Positions 35,170-43,365 of a stretch of DNA of 64,000 nt are shown here, piece after piece. The position numbers and the translations under genes are program-made. The notes beneath the pieces were generated by a model that saw nothing but the letters and a program-made list of their open reading frames with translations, ran no database searches and was not told where the DNA came from. This DNA is from Micromonospora vinacea (GTDB lineage: Bacteria; Actinomycetota; Actinomycetes; Mycobacteriales; Micromonosporaceae): assembly GCF_015751785.1 (NCBI RefSeq), contig NZ_JADOTY010000001.1, positions 5,394,001 to 5,458,000 on the forward strand, in the 5' to 3' direction. Every line of letters begins with the position of its first letter. Within the stretch, counting starts at the first letter, position 1.

Positions 35170-36110
35170 GCGGGCCGCGGCTGGGGAAACCCGGCCAGGA
35201 CCGGGTGTACGCGCCGGACTTCCTCACTGAACTGTTTCGCAACCCGCTGGATCCGGGGTACGCGGACGCGGCTGCCGCGCGTCGGCGCTCGGAGGGGTCC
35301 GCCCCGGCGCGCGGGTGGCGGGCCCTGCCGGCGCGGTCGGTGAGCCTGGTCGTGGTGGTGATGCTCGGTTTCCTGTTCGCTGTCGCGTACCGGCAGACGA
35401 TGGCGGACGAGCCGGGTCGCAGTCAGGCCCGCTCGGGGCTGGTGGCGCAGATCAAGGAGCGGGAGAACCAGACCGATCGGTTGTCCACCCGGGCGGACCA
35501 GCTGCGCGAGGAGGTCAGTCGGCAGCGGGACGCGGCGTTGAGCGGCTCGGCTGCCGCCCGGTTGCGCAACCTGGAGGCGAGCACCGGGTTGGGGCGGGTG
35601 CGTGGTGACGGTGTGGTGGTGCGGTTGGCGGACGCGCCGGACAACGCGGACGCGGTGACCGGTGCCGGCGCTGGGCCGCCGCGGGTGCTCTACAGCGACC
35701 TGCAGGGGGTGGCGAACGCGTTGTGGAGTGCCGGCGCGGAGGCGATCGCCATCAACGGGCAGCGGTTGACGGCGACGTCGACGATCCGGTCGGCGGGTGA
35801 GGCGATGCTGGTGGATTTCCGGCCGGTGACCGGGCCGTACGAGGTGTCGGCGATCGGGCCGGGTTCGATGCGGCGCAAGTTCGAGGACAGCCGTAACGCG
35901 GCGCTGATGCGGGAGGTCGCGCAGAAGACCGGGTTGTCGTTCGGTGTGCGGGAGTCCGATGACCTCACGTTGCCGGCCGCGCCGGAGCCGCAGCTACGCT
36001 ACGCCAAGCCGTCGGTCAGTCCGAGCCCTTCCGCGTCGGGTGTCCGGTCCGGCAGTCCCGGGTCGTCCGGTCCGGCGACGACTGTTAGCCCCTCCGGAGG
36101 TGGCCGATGA
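35166..36110 (+). CDS. DUF881 family protein (first copy)
   Basis: This 314-residue single-pass membrane protein has a helix at about residues 60-80 (VSLVVVVMLGFLFAVAY). A coiled coil (RENQTDRLSTRADQLREEVSRQRDAAL) follows, then an extracytoplasmic DUF881 domain with the VVRLADAPDN and INGQRLTATSTIRSAG segments. The C-terminal tail is Ser/Pro-rich. It matches Rv1823 by position. DUF881 proteins cluster with cell-division and envelope genes. GTG start, coupled to both neighbours by overlap. Confidence 0.85.
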   Translation: MSGPRLGKPGQDRVYAPDFLTELFRNPLDPGYADAAAARRRSEGSAPARGWRALPARSVSLVVVVMLGFLFAVAYRQTMADEPGRSQARSGLVAQIKERENQTDRLSTRADQLREEVSRQRDAALSGSAAARLRNLEASTGLGRVRGDGVVVRLADAPDNADAVTGAGAGPPRVLYSDLQGVANALWSAGAEAIAINGQRLTATSTIRSAGEAMLVDFRPVTGPYEVSAIGPGSMRRKFEDSRNAALMREVAQKTGLSFGVRESDDLTLPAAPEPQLRYAKPSVSPSPSASGVRSGSPGSSGPATTVSPSGGGR

Positions 36111-36439
36111 TCGCGGTGCTGGCGTTGCTCGCCGGTGTGGTGCTGGGCGTGTGGCTTGATCCCACGGTGCCGGCGGCGTTGCAGCCGTACCTGCCGATCG
36201 CGGTGGTGGCCGCGTTGGACGCGGTGTTCGGTGGGGTGCGGGCCCGGTTGGACCGCATCTTCGACGACAAGCAGTTCGTGGTGTCCTTCATTTCGAACGT
36301 GCTTGTCGCTGGTCTGATCGTGTATCTGGGTGACCAGTTGGGGGTGGGCGGGCAGTTGTCCACCGGTGTGGTCGTTGTGCTGGGTGTGCGTATCTTCGGC
36401 AACGTGGCGGCGATCCGTCGGCACCTGTTCCGGGCGTAG
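36107..36439 (+). CDS. sbp: Small basic protein, DUF1290 family
   Basis: This 110-residue membrane protein opens MIAVLALLAGVVLGVWLDP and has conserved AALDAVFGGVRARL and FISNVLVAGLIVYLGDQLGV segments of the Sbp family. It spans the membrane about three times. It always sits between DUF881 genes in actinobacteria and firmicutes, as here (Rv1824 equivalent). The ATG overlaps the upstream stop (ATGA). Confidence 0.9.
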   Translation: MIAVLALLAGVVLGVWLDPTVPAALQPYLPIAVVAALDAVFGGVRARLDRIFDDKQFVVSFISNVLVAGLIVYLGDQLGVGGQLSTGVVVVLGVRIFGNVAAIRRHLFRA

Positions 36440-36450
36440 GTTGGGTTGCG

Positions 36451-37464
36451 ATGAGTGACGAGCAGACCGACACGGGCACCGGGTGGCCGCAGCCGGCGGG
36501 TCCGGTGCGGCCGGGTGGGCCGGCGGGTGAGCCGGATCCGCGGCCGGATGCGCCGGACCCGGACGAGTTGAGTCCGTTGGCGCCGGAGTCGCCCGCGCAG
36601 CCGGGGCCGTCGGATGATGAGCCTGCGGCGGAGCCGGGTGTGGAGCCGGTCGACGACGGTGCGACGGTGGACCTGAGCACGATGTCGCGCTCGGGGGAGC
36701 CGGTGGCGAGTTCCGACGGGTTGGCCGAGCCGGTGGGGGAGTCGACGGCGCCGGCGGTGGCTGGTCGGTCCCGGTGGAGTACGGCCGGGGTGATGATCGT
36801 GGCGTTGTTGGCGTTGCTGGGGTTCACGTTGGTCGTGCAGTTGAAGACGACGTCGACGGACCCGACGTTGGGGGCGACGCGGCAGGAGGACCTGGTCCGG
36901 ATCCTGTCGGATCTGGATGCGCGGGAGAACCGCCTGCAGCAGGACATCCGGGCCCTGGAGGACAGTCAGCGGCAGTTGCAGTCGGGTGAGCAGGGTCGGC
37001 AGGCGGCGTTGGATGAGGCGACGCGGCGGGCGGACGAGTTGGGCATCCTGGCGGGGACGTTGCCGGCGGTGGGGTCGGGGTTGACGGTGCAGTTCGACGC
37101 CGGGGTCAAGCCGATCTCGGCGAACCGGGTGTTGGACGCGGTGCAGGAGCTGCGTGGTGCGGGCGCGGAGGCGATGCAGATCTCCGGTGGGGATCGGGCG
37201 ACCGTGCGGATCATCGCATCGACGTACTTCCTAGATGGGGACAACGGGTCGTTGGTGGTCGAGGGGCGCCGGTTGACGGGGCCGTACACGATCACGGTGA
37301 TCGGTGATCCGGCGACGATGCGTACGGCGTTGAACATTCCTGGTGGGGTGGTGGCGTCGGTCCGGGGTGGCGGCGGTAACGTGACGTTTGGGGAGCGTGA
37401 GGTTGCCGAGGTTTCGGCGCTGCACGTGCCGATCAAGTTGGAACACGCCCGTCCGGTCTCCTGA
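36451..37464 (+). CDS. DUF881 family protein (second copy)
   Basis: This 337-residue protein has a long acidic, Pro-rich cytoplasmic N-terminus (about 1-108), one membrane helix (VMIVALLALLGFTLVVQL) and a coiled coil (LDARENRLQQDIRALEDSQRQLQ). The external DUF881 domain ends in GPYTITVIGDP. It corresponds to Rv1825. The two DUF881 proteins and Sbp probably form one envelope complex. ATG start 11 bases after sbp. Confidence 0.85.
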   Translation: MSDEQTDTGTGWPQPAGPVRPGGPAGEPDPRPDAPDPDELSPLAPESPAQPGPSDDEPAAEPGVEPVDDGATVDLSTMSRSGEPVASSDGLAEPVGESTAPAVAGRSRWSTAGVMIVALLALLGFTLVVQLKTTSTDPTLGATRQEDLVRILSDLDARENRLQQDIRALEDSQRQLQSGEQGRQAALDEATRRADELGILAGTLPAVGSGLTVQFDAGVKPISANRVLDAVQELRGAGAEAMQISGGDRATVRIIASTYFLDGDNGSLVVEGRRLTGPYTITVIGDPATMRTALNIPGGVVASVRGGGGNVTFGEREVAEVSALHVPIKLEHARPVS

Positions 37465-37524
37465 CCGGCGCGGCCGCGCCGGACCCGGGTGGTCCGGGGC
37501 ACCGATGGATGAAGGACGCGTCTG

Positions 37525-37905
37525 GTGATTCCCGAGGATCTGCGATACACCGCCGAGCATGAGTGGGTGGCGGGTGACGGCACGGCTTCGGTCCGGGTCG
37601 GCATCACCCACTTCGCGCAGGACGCGCTCGGTGACATCGTGTACGTGCAGTTGCCCGAGGCGGGTGCGGTGGTCGCGGCCGGTGACTCGTTGGGTGAGAT
37701 CGAGTCGACCAAGAGTGTGTCGGAGATCTACGCGCCGGTGGCCGGTACGGTGGCGGCGCGTAACGACGCGTTGGCTGACACGCCTGAGCTGATCAACACT
37801 GATCCGTACGGTGAGGGTTGGTTGGTGGAGATCACGCCGAATGATCCGACTGCCACGGATGGGTTGCTGACGGCGGCCGCGTATCAGAAGATCACCGAAG
37901 GCTGA
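37525..37905 (+). CDS. gcvH: Glycine cleavage system H protein
   Basis: This 126-residue lipoyl carrier has the lipoyl-lysine motif ESTKSVSEIYAPVAG at about residues 57-71 and the family start IPEDLRYTAEHEWV. It shuttles the aminomethyl group between GcvP, GcvT and Lpd. GTG start with GAAGGA about 10 bases upstream. It is encoded nearly 9 kb before gcvP, with gcvT absent from the window. Confidence 0.95.
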   Translation: MIPEDLRYTAEHEWVAGDGTASVRVGITHFAQDALGDIVYVQLPEAGAVVAAGDSLGEIESTKSVSEIYAPVAGTVAARNDALADTPELINTDPYGEGWLVEITPNDPTATDGLLTAAAYQKITEG

Positions 37906-38041
37906 GTGTGCTTGATCCGGTGCGTGGGATGTCTGCGCGCGTCCGGTTGCCCTGCATTTCGGCGCTGGCTAGGCTCGCCCAGTCGACCGAGAACCCAATA
38001 GTTGAGCGTTGCGGAATTGCCTTCCCGGGCACGGGGAGCCA

Positions 38042-38069
38042 GCCGCCGGGTGTTCAAGTGCCCGGCGGC
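38042..38069 (+). terminator. Hairpin between gcvH and garA
   Basis: A perfect 9-bp stem GCCGCCGGG / CCCGGCGGC with a 10-base loop lies 136 bp after gcvH and 50 bp before garA. It could end the gcvH transcript or structure the garA leader. Upstream bases 37906-38041 hold no gene. Confidence 0.4.
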
Positions 38070-38119
38070 CAGACCCGCCATTACCCGACGCCGACCGAAC
38101 AGATCCGTGAGGTGGTCCC

Positions 38120-38572
38120 ATGACGCGGCCAGACGACGAGTTCCCCCCACTCGACGTCACTTCGACGCTCAATCTCGGTTCGCTCGACGAAGTGCTGGAG
38201 GGGCCGGATACCGATGTGGTGCCGAGCCGGATGTCCGGTTCGTTGCCGCCGGGTATGGCGCTGCTGGTGGTTCGTCGAGGCCCGAATGCGGGTGCCCGGT
38301 TCCTGTTGGACCACGATGTGACGACCAGTGGCCGGCACCCGGACAGTGACATCTTCCTGGACGACGTGACGGTGTCGCGTCGGCATGCGGAGTTCCACCG
38401 TGATGGTGGGACGTTCACGGTGCGGGACGTGGGCAGCCTGAATGGCACGTACGTCAATCGTGAGCGGGTTGAGGCGGCCACGTTGAGCAATGGTGACGAG
38501 GTCCAGATCGGTAAGTTCCGGGTGGTGTTCATCGCCGGTCCGCGCCCGGAGGAGGAGGCCGGCCGGGGGTGA
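38120..38572 (+). CDS. garA: FHA-domain regulator GarA/OdhI
   Basis: This 150-residue protein has a phospho-threonine-binding FHA domain with SGRHPDSDIFLDDVTVSRRHAEF and GSLNGTYVN (about 72-117). A short N-terminal Thr-containing segment (DVTSTLNLG) is the likely kinase target. GarA/OdhI inhibits 2-oxoglutarate dehydrogenase and tunes glutamate metabolism under PknB/PknG control. Synteny with Rv1827 supports the call. It is coupled to ftsR by a GTGA overlap. Confidence 0.92.
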   Translation: MTRPDDEFPPLDVTSTLNLGSLDEVLEGPDTDVVPSRMSGSLPPGMALLVVRRGPNAGARFLLDHDVTTSGRHPDSDIFLDDVTVSRRHAEFHRDGGTFTVRDVGSLNGTYVNRERVEAATLSNGDEVQIGKFRVVFIAGPRPEEEAGRG

Positions 38573-39324
38573 ACGAGCCTGCGGCCTCCATGTCACCCGG
38601 GGCGGCTCGGTCTGAGCCGCTGATGAGCATCGGTGAGGTGCTTGGGCAGTTGCGGGTGGATTTTCCGGACACCACGATTTCGAAGTTGCGGTTTCTTGAG
38701 GCCGAGGGTTTGGTCGAGCCGCAGCGGACGGCGGCGGGTTACCGGAAGTACAGCTGGGACGATGTGGCGCGGTTGCGGTTCGTGCTGACCGCGCAGCGGG
38801 ACAAGTACCTGCCGTTGCGGGTGATCCGGGAGCAGTTGGCCCAGTGGGATTCGTCCGGTGAGCAGCCGGGGCGGTCGCGGCCGGCGTTGGTGGCGGTTGG
38901 TCCTGATGGTGCGGTGCCGGGTCGTGAGGTGGCGGAGCCGGCCGAGTCGTCGCAGGTGCGGCTCGGCCGGGCGGATCTGGTCGCGCGCAGTGGGATCGAC
39001 GAGTCGACGTTGGTGGAGTTGGAGCGGCTCGGTGTGCTCGTGTCGGATCCGCCGGGGTGGTATGACGCGGATGCTCTGATCATCGCGTCGGCGGTGGCGG
39101 GGTTGGCGGCGTACGGGTTGGAGCCGCGGCACCTGCGGGGTTATCGGACGGCGGCGGACCGGGAGGTCGGTTTGTTCGCGCAGTTGGTGGCGCCGTTGGC
39201 GCGGCAGAGTGATCCGGCGGCGCGGGCGCGGGCGGCGGAGACGGCGCGTGAGTTGGTGGCGTTGTCGGAGCAGTTGCACGCGGCGTTGGTGCGGGTGGGT
39301 TTGCGGTCGACGTTGGGTCGGTGA
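38569..39324 (+). CDS. ftsR: MerR-family cell-division regulator FtsR
   Basis: This 251-residue regulator has an N-terminal MerR helix-turn-helix (MSIGEVLGQLRVDFPDTTISKLRFLEAEGLVEPQRTAAGYRKYSWDDVARL, across residues 19-70). A second, repressor-like winged region (ADLVARSGIDESTLVELERLGVL) follows, as in Rv1828/FtsR, which activates ftsZ in corynebacteria. GTG start inside the garA stop. Confidence 0.88.
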   Translation: MNEPAASMSPGAARSEPLMSIGEVLGQLRVDFPDTTISKLRFLEAEGLVEPQRTAAGYRKYSWDDVARLRFVLTAQRDKYLPLRVIREQLAQWDSSGEQPGRSRPALVAVGPDGAVPGREVAEPAESSQVRLGRADLVARSGIDESTLVELERLGVLVSDPPGWYDADALIIASAVAGLAAYGLEPRHLRGYRTAADREVGLFAQLVAPLARQSDPAARARAAETARELVALSEQLHAALVRVGLRSTLGR

Positions 39325-39390
39325 GGGTGCCCGGTGGGTGGTGGCTGAGCGGAAAGATCTCTTCCGGGAAGCGTGCCGTAGGCTTGCCGG

Positions 39391-39400
39391 GGTAACCCCT
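39391..39400. promoter_or_regulatory. GGTAACCCCT motif upstream of bfn (first copy)
   Basis: The decamer GGTAACCCCT sits within the palindrome GGGGTAACCCC, 119 bp before the DUF151 start. An identical decamer lies at 40042-40051 before the second MerR gene. It is a candidate binding site for one of the two linked MerR proteins; nothing in the sequence proves this. Confidence 0.3.
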
Positions 39401-39509
39401 TTTCGGCGCGGGCGTGGTGCTGTAGCGCATGGGACGGCCGTGTTGCGGTCCGTGTACCGTGCAGGGAAGGGCGCGGTGCGGCGTAGGTGACAACGACACG
39501 GAGGCGGCG

Positions 39510-39974
39510 GTGCGCGAGCTGAGCGTGGTCGGAGTTCGGGTGGAGCTGCCCAGCAACCAGCCGATCGTCCTGCTCAGGGAGGTCGAGGGGGACCGCTATC
39601 TGCCGATCTGGATCGGCGCGGTCGAGGCGACGGCTATCGCTTATGAGCAGCAGGGGGTCAAGCCGGCCCGGCCGTTGACCCATGATCTTCTGCGGGATGT
39701 GTTGGCGGCGTTGAAGGCGCCCTTGCAGGCGGTGGAGATCACCGAGCTGAAGGAGAACGTCTTCTACGCGGATCTGTTGATCGGCGATGGGGTGCGGGTG
39801 TCGGCGCGGCCGAGCGATTCGATCGCGTTGGCGTTGCGGGTTGGTGCGCCGATTCGTTGTGCGGAGCAGGTCCTCAGCGAGGCGGGGATCGTTATCCCTG
39901 ACGAGCAGGAGGACGAGGTGGAGAAGTTCCGCGAGTTCCTGGAGCAGGTGCGTCCGGAGGATTTCGCGGGCTGA
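39510..39974 (+). CDS. DUF151 bifunctional nuclease family protein
   Basis: This 154-residue protein has the family signatures LPIWIGAVEATAIA, the helix FYADLLIGDG and SARPSDSIALALRVGAPI. It corresponds to Rv1829. Members have reported nuclease activity in plants and Thermotoga, but their role in actinobacteria is uncertain. GTG start with GGAGG five bases upstream. The 185 bp before it hold the promoter region and the GGTAACCCCT motif. Confidence 0.88.
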   Translation: MRELSVVGVRVELPSNQPIVLLREVEGDRYLPIWIGAVEATAIAYEQQGVKPARPLTHDLLRDVLAALKAPLQAVEITELKENVFYADLLIGDGVRVSARPSDSIALALRVGAPIRCAEQVLSEAGIVIPDEQEDEVEKFREFLEQVRPEDFAG

Positions 39975-40041
39975 GGTGTGCCCGGGCTCGGTTGGTGATC
40001 TTTCCTGGTGGCTGCGCGGCGTGTCGCGTCGGTTCCTCCGT

Positions 40042-40051
40042 GGTAACCCCT
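40042..40051. promoter_or_regulatory. GGTAACCCCT motif upstream of the second MerR gene
   Basis: The exact decamer seen before the DUF151 gene is repeated 92 bp before the MerR start at 40134, next to a GATAGGGT segment. A shared operator for the ftsR-bfn-MerR cluster is plausible. Confidence 0.3.
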
Positions 40052-40133
40052 GACGGTGGCGATAGGGTTTCCATGTCGAGGGGTGCGCGTCCCGGAAACG
40101 ATGCGTCGCCACACTGACGGGGAGGTTGTCCGG

Positions 40134-40730
40134 ATGCACGAGCCGCGGGATTCCGATCCGGGTGCAGAGTTCGACGAGTCGGGTGCCTCGTCGCCAGGTG
40201 TGGCGGCTGAGGGTGATGGTTCGGTTGGCTACCGGGGTGTGACGGCCTGCCACGCGGTGGGTATCAGTTACCGGCAGTTGGATTACTGGGCGCGGACGAC
40301 GCTGGTGGTGCCGAGCGTTCGTGATGCCTCGGGTTCGGGGACGCAGCGGTTGTATTCGTTCCGGGACCTGGTGGTGTTGAAGGTCGTGAAGCGGTTGTTG
40401 GATGCGGGGGTGTCCCTGCAGAACATCCGTAAGGCGATCGAGGCGTTGCGGTCGCGTGGTGTGGAGGATCTGGCGGGGATCACGCTGATCTCTGATGGGA
40501 CGACGGTGTACGAGTGCCGGTCTCCGGAGGAGGTGGTCGACCTGTTGCAGGGTGGCCAGGGGGTCTTCGGCATCGCGATCGGTGGGGCTTTCAAGGAGAT
40601 CCAGGGGTCGTTGTCGCATCTGCCGGCGGAGCCGGCGACGAGCGGCCCGGTGGAGCCGGCGGTGGCGTCGGGTTCGGATCCGGTGGGTGACGAGTTGGCG
40701 GCGCGGCGAGCGCGGCGGCGCGCCGGCTGA
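40134..40730 (+). CDS. MerR-family regulator, Rv1830/ResR-McdR type
   Basis: This 198-residue protein contains VTACHAVGISYRQLDYWARTTLVVPSVRDASGSGTQRLYSFRDLVVL (about residues 37-85), the MerR DNA-binding domain, followed by a dimerisation helix and a GTTVYECRSPEEVVDLLQGGQGVFGIA region. It is the equivalent of Rv1830 (ResR/McdR), which affects division and antibiotic tolerance in M. tuberculosis. The ATG with GGGGAGG eight bases upstream was chosen over starts at 40056 and 40101. Confidence 0.88.
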   Translation: MHEPRDSDPGAEFDESGASSPGVAAEGDGSVGYRGVTACHAVGISYRQLDYWARTTLVVPSVRDASGSGTQRLYSFRDLVVLKVVKRLLDAGVSLQNIRKAIEALRSRGVEDLAGITLISDGTTVYECRSPEEVVDLLQGGQGVFGIAIGGAFKEIQGSLSHLPAEPATSGPVEPAVASGSDPVGDELAARRARRRAG

Positions 40731-40932
40731 CCGTTCGAACTTTCGGATTTTTTTCTGTTGTTGTCTCGCGACCGTCGGTGACGGTTTACGGGGTCCTTCG
40801 GCGGATGCGGTCCACTGTGGATACTGTGGGTGTCGTTTCGGTGGCCGATTGTGGAGATACCCGTCGGTAGTGGTGACGTAGCGTGGTGCCGTGTTGTCGG
40901 GAATCCGATAAGGGGGCGCTGACCGGAGGCGG

Positions 40933-40961
40933 TTGACACGCTATGGTCCCTCACGGTTCTG
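40933..40961 (+). promoter_or_regulatory. Possible promoter of the globin operon
   Basis: TTGACA at 40933-40938 is a consensus -35 box, but the base run 17 nt later (GTTCTG) is a poor -10. The remainder of the 258-base gap after the MerR gene (40731-40932) holds no gene. A nitric-oxide-responsive NsrR-type site was looked for and not found. Confidence 0.3.
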
Positions 40962-40988
40962 GACCTTTTCACCCCGGAAGGAACGACC

Positions 40989-41387
40989 GTGACGGTTACG
41001 GAAGAGACTGCTCCCGCCTCGCACTACGACCGCATTGGCGGTGCCAGTTCGGTCAAGGCGGCGGTTGAGCTGTTCTACGACAAGGTGCTCGCGGACCCGG
41101 AGTTGGCGGGCTACTTCGCTGACGTGGACATGGCGGCTCAGCGGCGGCATCTGGCGTTGATGTTGACCGTCGTGCTGGGTGGCCCGAACGAGTACACGGG
41201 TCGCGGGTTGGCCGAGGCGCACCAGCCGTTGAACATCACTGTGGAGCACTACGCGAAGGTGGGCGAGCACCTGACGGTGACGCTGACCGAGTTGGGGGTG
41301 CCGGCGGACATCCTCGCTGACGTGCAGACTGTGCTGGGGCAGGTGCAGGGCCAGGTGGTGGCTGCCGGGAACAGGTCGGGCGTCTGA
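40989..41387 (+). CDS. glbN: Group 1 truncated haemoglobin (TrHbN)
   Basis: This 132-residue haem protein has SHYDRIGGASSVKAAVELFYDKVLADPELAGYFADVDM and HYAKVGEHL (proximal His region), fitting trHbN. Mycobacterial relatives oxidise nitric oxide to nitrate. GTG start with AAGGAA upstream. The next gene, a flavohaemoprotein, starts three bases later, so the two form a nitric-oxide-handling operon. Confidence 0.9.
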   Translation: MTVTEETAPASHYDRIGGASSVKAAVELFYDKVLADPELAGYFADVDMAAQRRHLALMLTVVLGGPNEYTGRGLAEAHQPLNITVEHYAKVGEHLTVTLTELGVPADILADVQTVLGQVQGQVVAAGNRSGV

Positions 41388-41389
41388 GC

Positions 41390-42571
41390 GTGGACGCGGC
41401 TCGCCTCAAGCAGAGCTGGTCGGTGGTCGCCGGTCACGGTGACCAGGTGCCGCTCTACTTCTACTCGACGTTGTTCCTCGCTCATCCCGAGACACGGCAG
41501 ATGTTCCCCACGAACATGGCCGGTCAGCGGGACCGCCTCGTGACCGCGTTGGGTCACATCGTGTCCAACGTGGACCAGGTGGATCGGCTGGTGGGTTTCC
41601 TGCAGGACCTCGGCGCGGATCACCGCAAGTTCGCGGTCCGCGCGGAGCACTACCCGGCGGTCGGTGAGGCGCTGGTGGCGACGTTGCAGCATTTCCTCGC
41701 CGAGCAGTGGACCGACGAGTTGGCCGCGGACTGGACGGCCGCGTACGGGTTGGTCGCCCAGGTGATGATCGAGGCCGCGCAGGCCGCTGAGGCGGTCAAT
41801 CCGCCGTGGTGGGTGGCGGAGATCGTGGCGCACGAGCGGCGGGCGTTCGACGTGGCGGTGTTGACGGTGCGTCCGCAGTACCTGTTGCCGTTCACTCCGG
41901 GTCAGTCGATCGGGGTGTCGCACCCGTCGGTGCGGTCGTGGCGGTACTACTCGCCGGCGAACGCGCCGCGGGCGGACGGCACGTTGGAGTTGCATGTGCG
42001 GGCCGCGCCGGGTGGCGCGGTGTCGTCGCGGCTGGTGTACGGGTCGGCGGTGGGGGATCGGATCCACCTGGCGGCGCCGGTGGGGGACCGGTTGGGGTTG
42101 CGGTCGGCGGGCTCCAGTGACCTGTTGCTGTTGGTCGCGGGCACCGGTTGGGCGCCGGTGAAGGCGTTGGTGGAGCAGGTGGCCGCGGAGGGTTCCCGCC
42201 GGCGGGTGGACCTCTACGTGGGGGCCCGTTCCCGTAGCGAGTTCTACGACAGCGACGCGATCGACAAGTTGGCGTCGTCGTATCCGTGGTTGACGGTGAC
42301 GTACGTGGTGGGTGCCGACGTGCACCGGCCGGGTGAGTTCGTGCAGGCGGTGGACCGGGCGTTGGCCGACGGTGACTGGCGTTCCCGGCACGTGTTCGTG
42401 TGTGGGTCGGACGAGATGGTGTCGCACGCGGTGCGGACGTTGGTGCAGGCGGGTTACCACGAGGGTCAGGTGCACCACGAGGGCCTGGGTGCGCAGTGGT
42501 ACGGCGCGGCGTGGCGGACGGCGGTGCAGCAGTCGGTTGCGGGTGACGCTTCGGGAGGTGGGCACAGGTGA
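41390..42571 (+). CDS. Flavohaemoprotein-like globin-reductase
   Basis: This 393-residue fusion has a globin domain (1-135; KQSWSVVAGHGDQVPLYFYSTLFLAHPETRQMF, and HPAVGEAL-like AEHYPAVGEAL) joined to a ferredoxin-reductase-like module. SWRYYSPANAP is the FAD site, LLVAGTGWAPVKALV the NAD-binding loop, and FVCGSDEMV the C-terminal nucleotide motif. It likely reduces haem to sustain nitric-oxide dioxygenation. Its stop overlaps a GTG that was the ancestral start of the DivIVA gene before a 56-bp insertion. Confidence 0.88.
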   Translation: MDAARLKQSWSVVAGHGDQVPLYFYSTLFLAHPETRQMFPTNMAGQRDRLVTALGHIVSNVDQVDRLVGFLQDLGADHRKFAVRAEHYPAVGEALVATLQHFLAEQWTDELAADWTAAYGLVAQVMIEAAQAAEAVNPPWWVAEIVAHERRAFDVAVLTVRPQYLLPFTPGQSIGVSHPSVRSWRYYSPANAPRADGTLELHVRAAPGGAVSSRLVYGSAVGDRIHLAAPVGDRLGLRSAGSSDLLLLVAGTGWAPVKALVEQVAAEGSRRRVDLYVGARSRSEFYDSDAIDKLASSYPWLTVTYVVGADVHRPGEFVQAVDRALADGDWRSRHVFVCGSDEMVSHAVRTLVQAGYHEGQVHHEGLGAQWYGAAWRTAVQQSVAGDASGGGHR

Positions 42572-42623
42572 GCGCGAGGAGTGAGCTTGCGAGCCCCGCA
42601 GTCGCGAACGGAGGTCTGCACAG
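42568..42623 (+). repeat. 56-bp duplicated RBS-start insertion between flavohaemoprotein and DivIVA genes
   Basis: GGAGGT-N2-GCACAGGTGAGCGCGA occurs twice, before the GTG at 42568 and before the GTG at 42624, exactly 56 bp apart. The intervening segment (GAGGAGTGAGCTTGCGAGCC..GTCGCGAAC) looks like a dispersed Micromonospora repeat. It creates a 19-codon mini-ORF (42568-42627) whose stop again overlaps the DivIVA start as GTGA, so translational coupling is kept. Confidence 0.6.
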
Positions 42624-43319
42624 GTGAGCGCGACACCGATCAGTCGGTATGACGGGGTGCAGGTTTCCGGCGGTGTGCAGGTGCGGATGACCGCCGATCG
42701 GGTTCGGCGGTGGGAGTTCGGTGCGGCGTCGTTCGCCCGGCGTGGGTACGACAACGCCGACGTGGACCGGTTCCGGATGCAGGTCGCTGACGAGTTGGAC
42801 CTGTTGGCGACGCAGATCGCGACGTTGCGGGCGGAGAATGAGCGGCTGACCGACCGGGTGGAGTTGCACCGGCACGGGGTGATTCCGAGTACGGGTGCGG
42901 CGGCGAAGGTTCCGGCGGCGCGGGAGGTGAATCTGCTGTCGGCGGCGCAGCGGGAGGCCGAGCAGATCATCGCGCAGGCGCATGACTATGCGCGTCGGGT
43001 CGCCGAGTACGCCCGGGTGCAGTACGAGAGTTACCTGCAGGCGGCGGAGGCGGAGGCGAAGCAGGAGGCGGAGCGGGCGGTGGCGGAGTACCGCAGCGCG
43101 GCGGGGCCGAGCTTCGACGACACGGTGGCGACCCGGGAGGCGTTGCGGATCTTCGGGGAGATGATGGTGTCGCACATGCAGGCGGCGGCGCGGCATCTCG
43201 ACGACGGCAGTGAGCAGTTGGCGCGCACGATGGATCGGATCGCGGCGGAGACGCCGGGGGCGCCGTTCGTGGGTGGTGTGGTGGGGCAGTCGGCGTTGCC
43301 GCGCCACCAGCAGCGTTGA
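42624..43319 (+). CDS. DivIVA-domain coiled-coil protein
   Basis: This 231-residue protein has an N-terminal DivIVA motif (VRRWEFGAASFARRGYDNADVDRFRMQVADELD, residues 23-55), then long helices rich in Ala/Glu (QREAEQIIAQAHDYARRVAEYARVQYESYLQAAEAEAKQEAERAV). DivIVA proteins mark curved membrane and organise tip growth or septation. GTG start with GGAGG 14 bases upstream (GGAGGTCTGCACAG). It ends just before a strong bidirectional hairpin. Confidence 0.85.
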   Translation: MSATPISRYDGVQVSGGVQVRMTADRVRRWEFGAASFARRGYDNADVDRFRMQVADELDLLATQIATLRAENERLTDRVELHRHGVIPSTGAAAKVPAAREVNLLSAAQREAEQIIAQAHDYARRVAEYARVQYESYLQAAEAEAKQEAERAVAEYRSAAGPSFDDTVATREALRIFGEMMVSHMQAAARHLDDGSEQLARTMDRIAAETPGAPFVGGVVGQSALPRHQQR

Positions 43320-43326
43320 GTCGTCG

Positions 43327-43364
43327 CCGAGTGGGGTCCGCGCACGTCAGCGGACCCCACTCGG
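43327..43364. terminator. Bidirectional hairpin terminator
   Basis: A perfect 15-bp stem CCGAGTGGGGTCCGC / GCGGACCCCACTCGG with an 8-base loop sits between the convergent DivIVA and DUF1905 genes, and serves both. Confidence 0.75.
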
Positions 43365-43365
43365 C

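Noticed and set aside
40731..40988. NsrR operator before the globin operon
   Set aside because: No convincing palindromic match was found by eye; only a -35-like box is visible.
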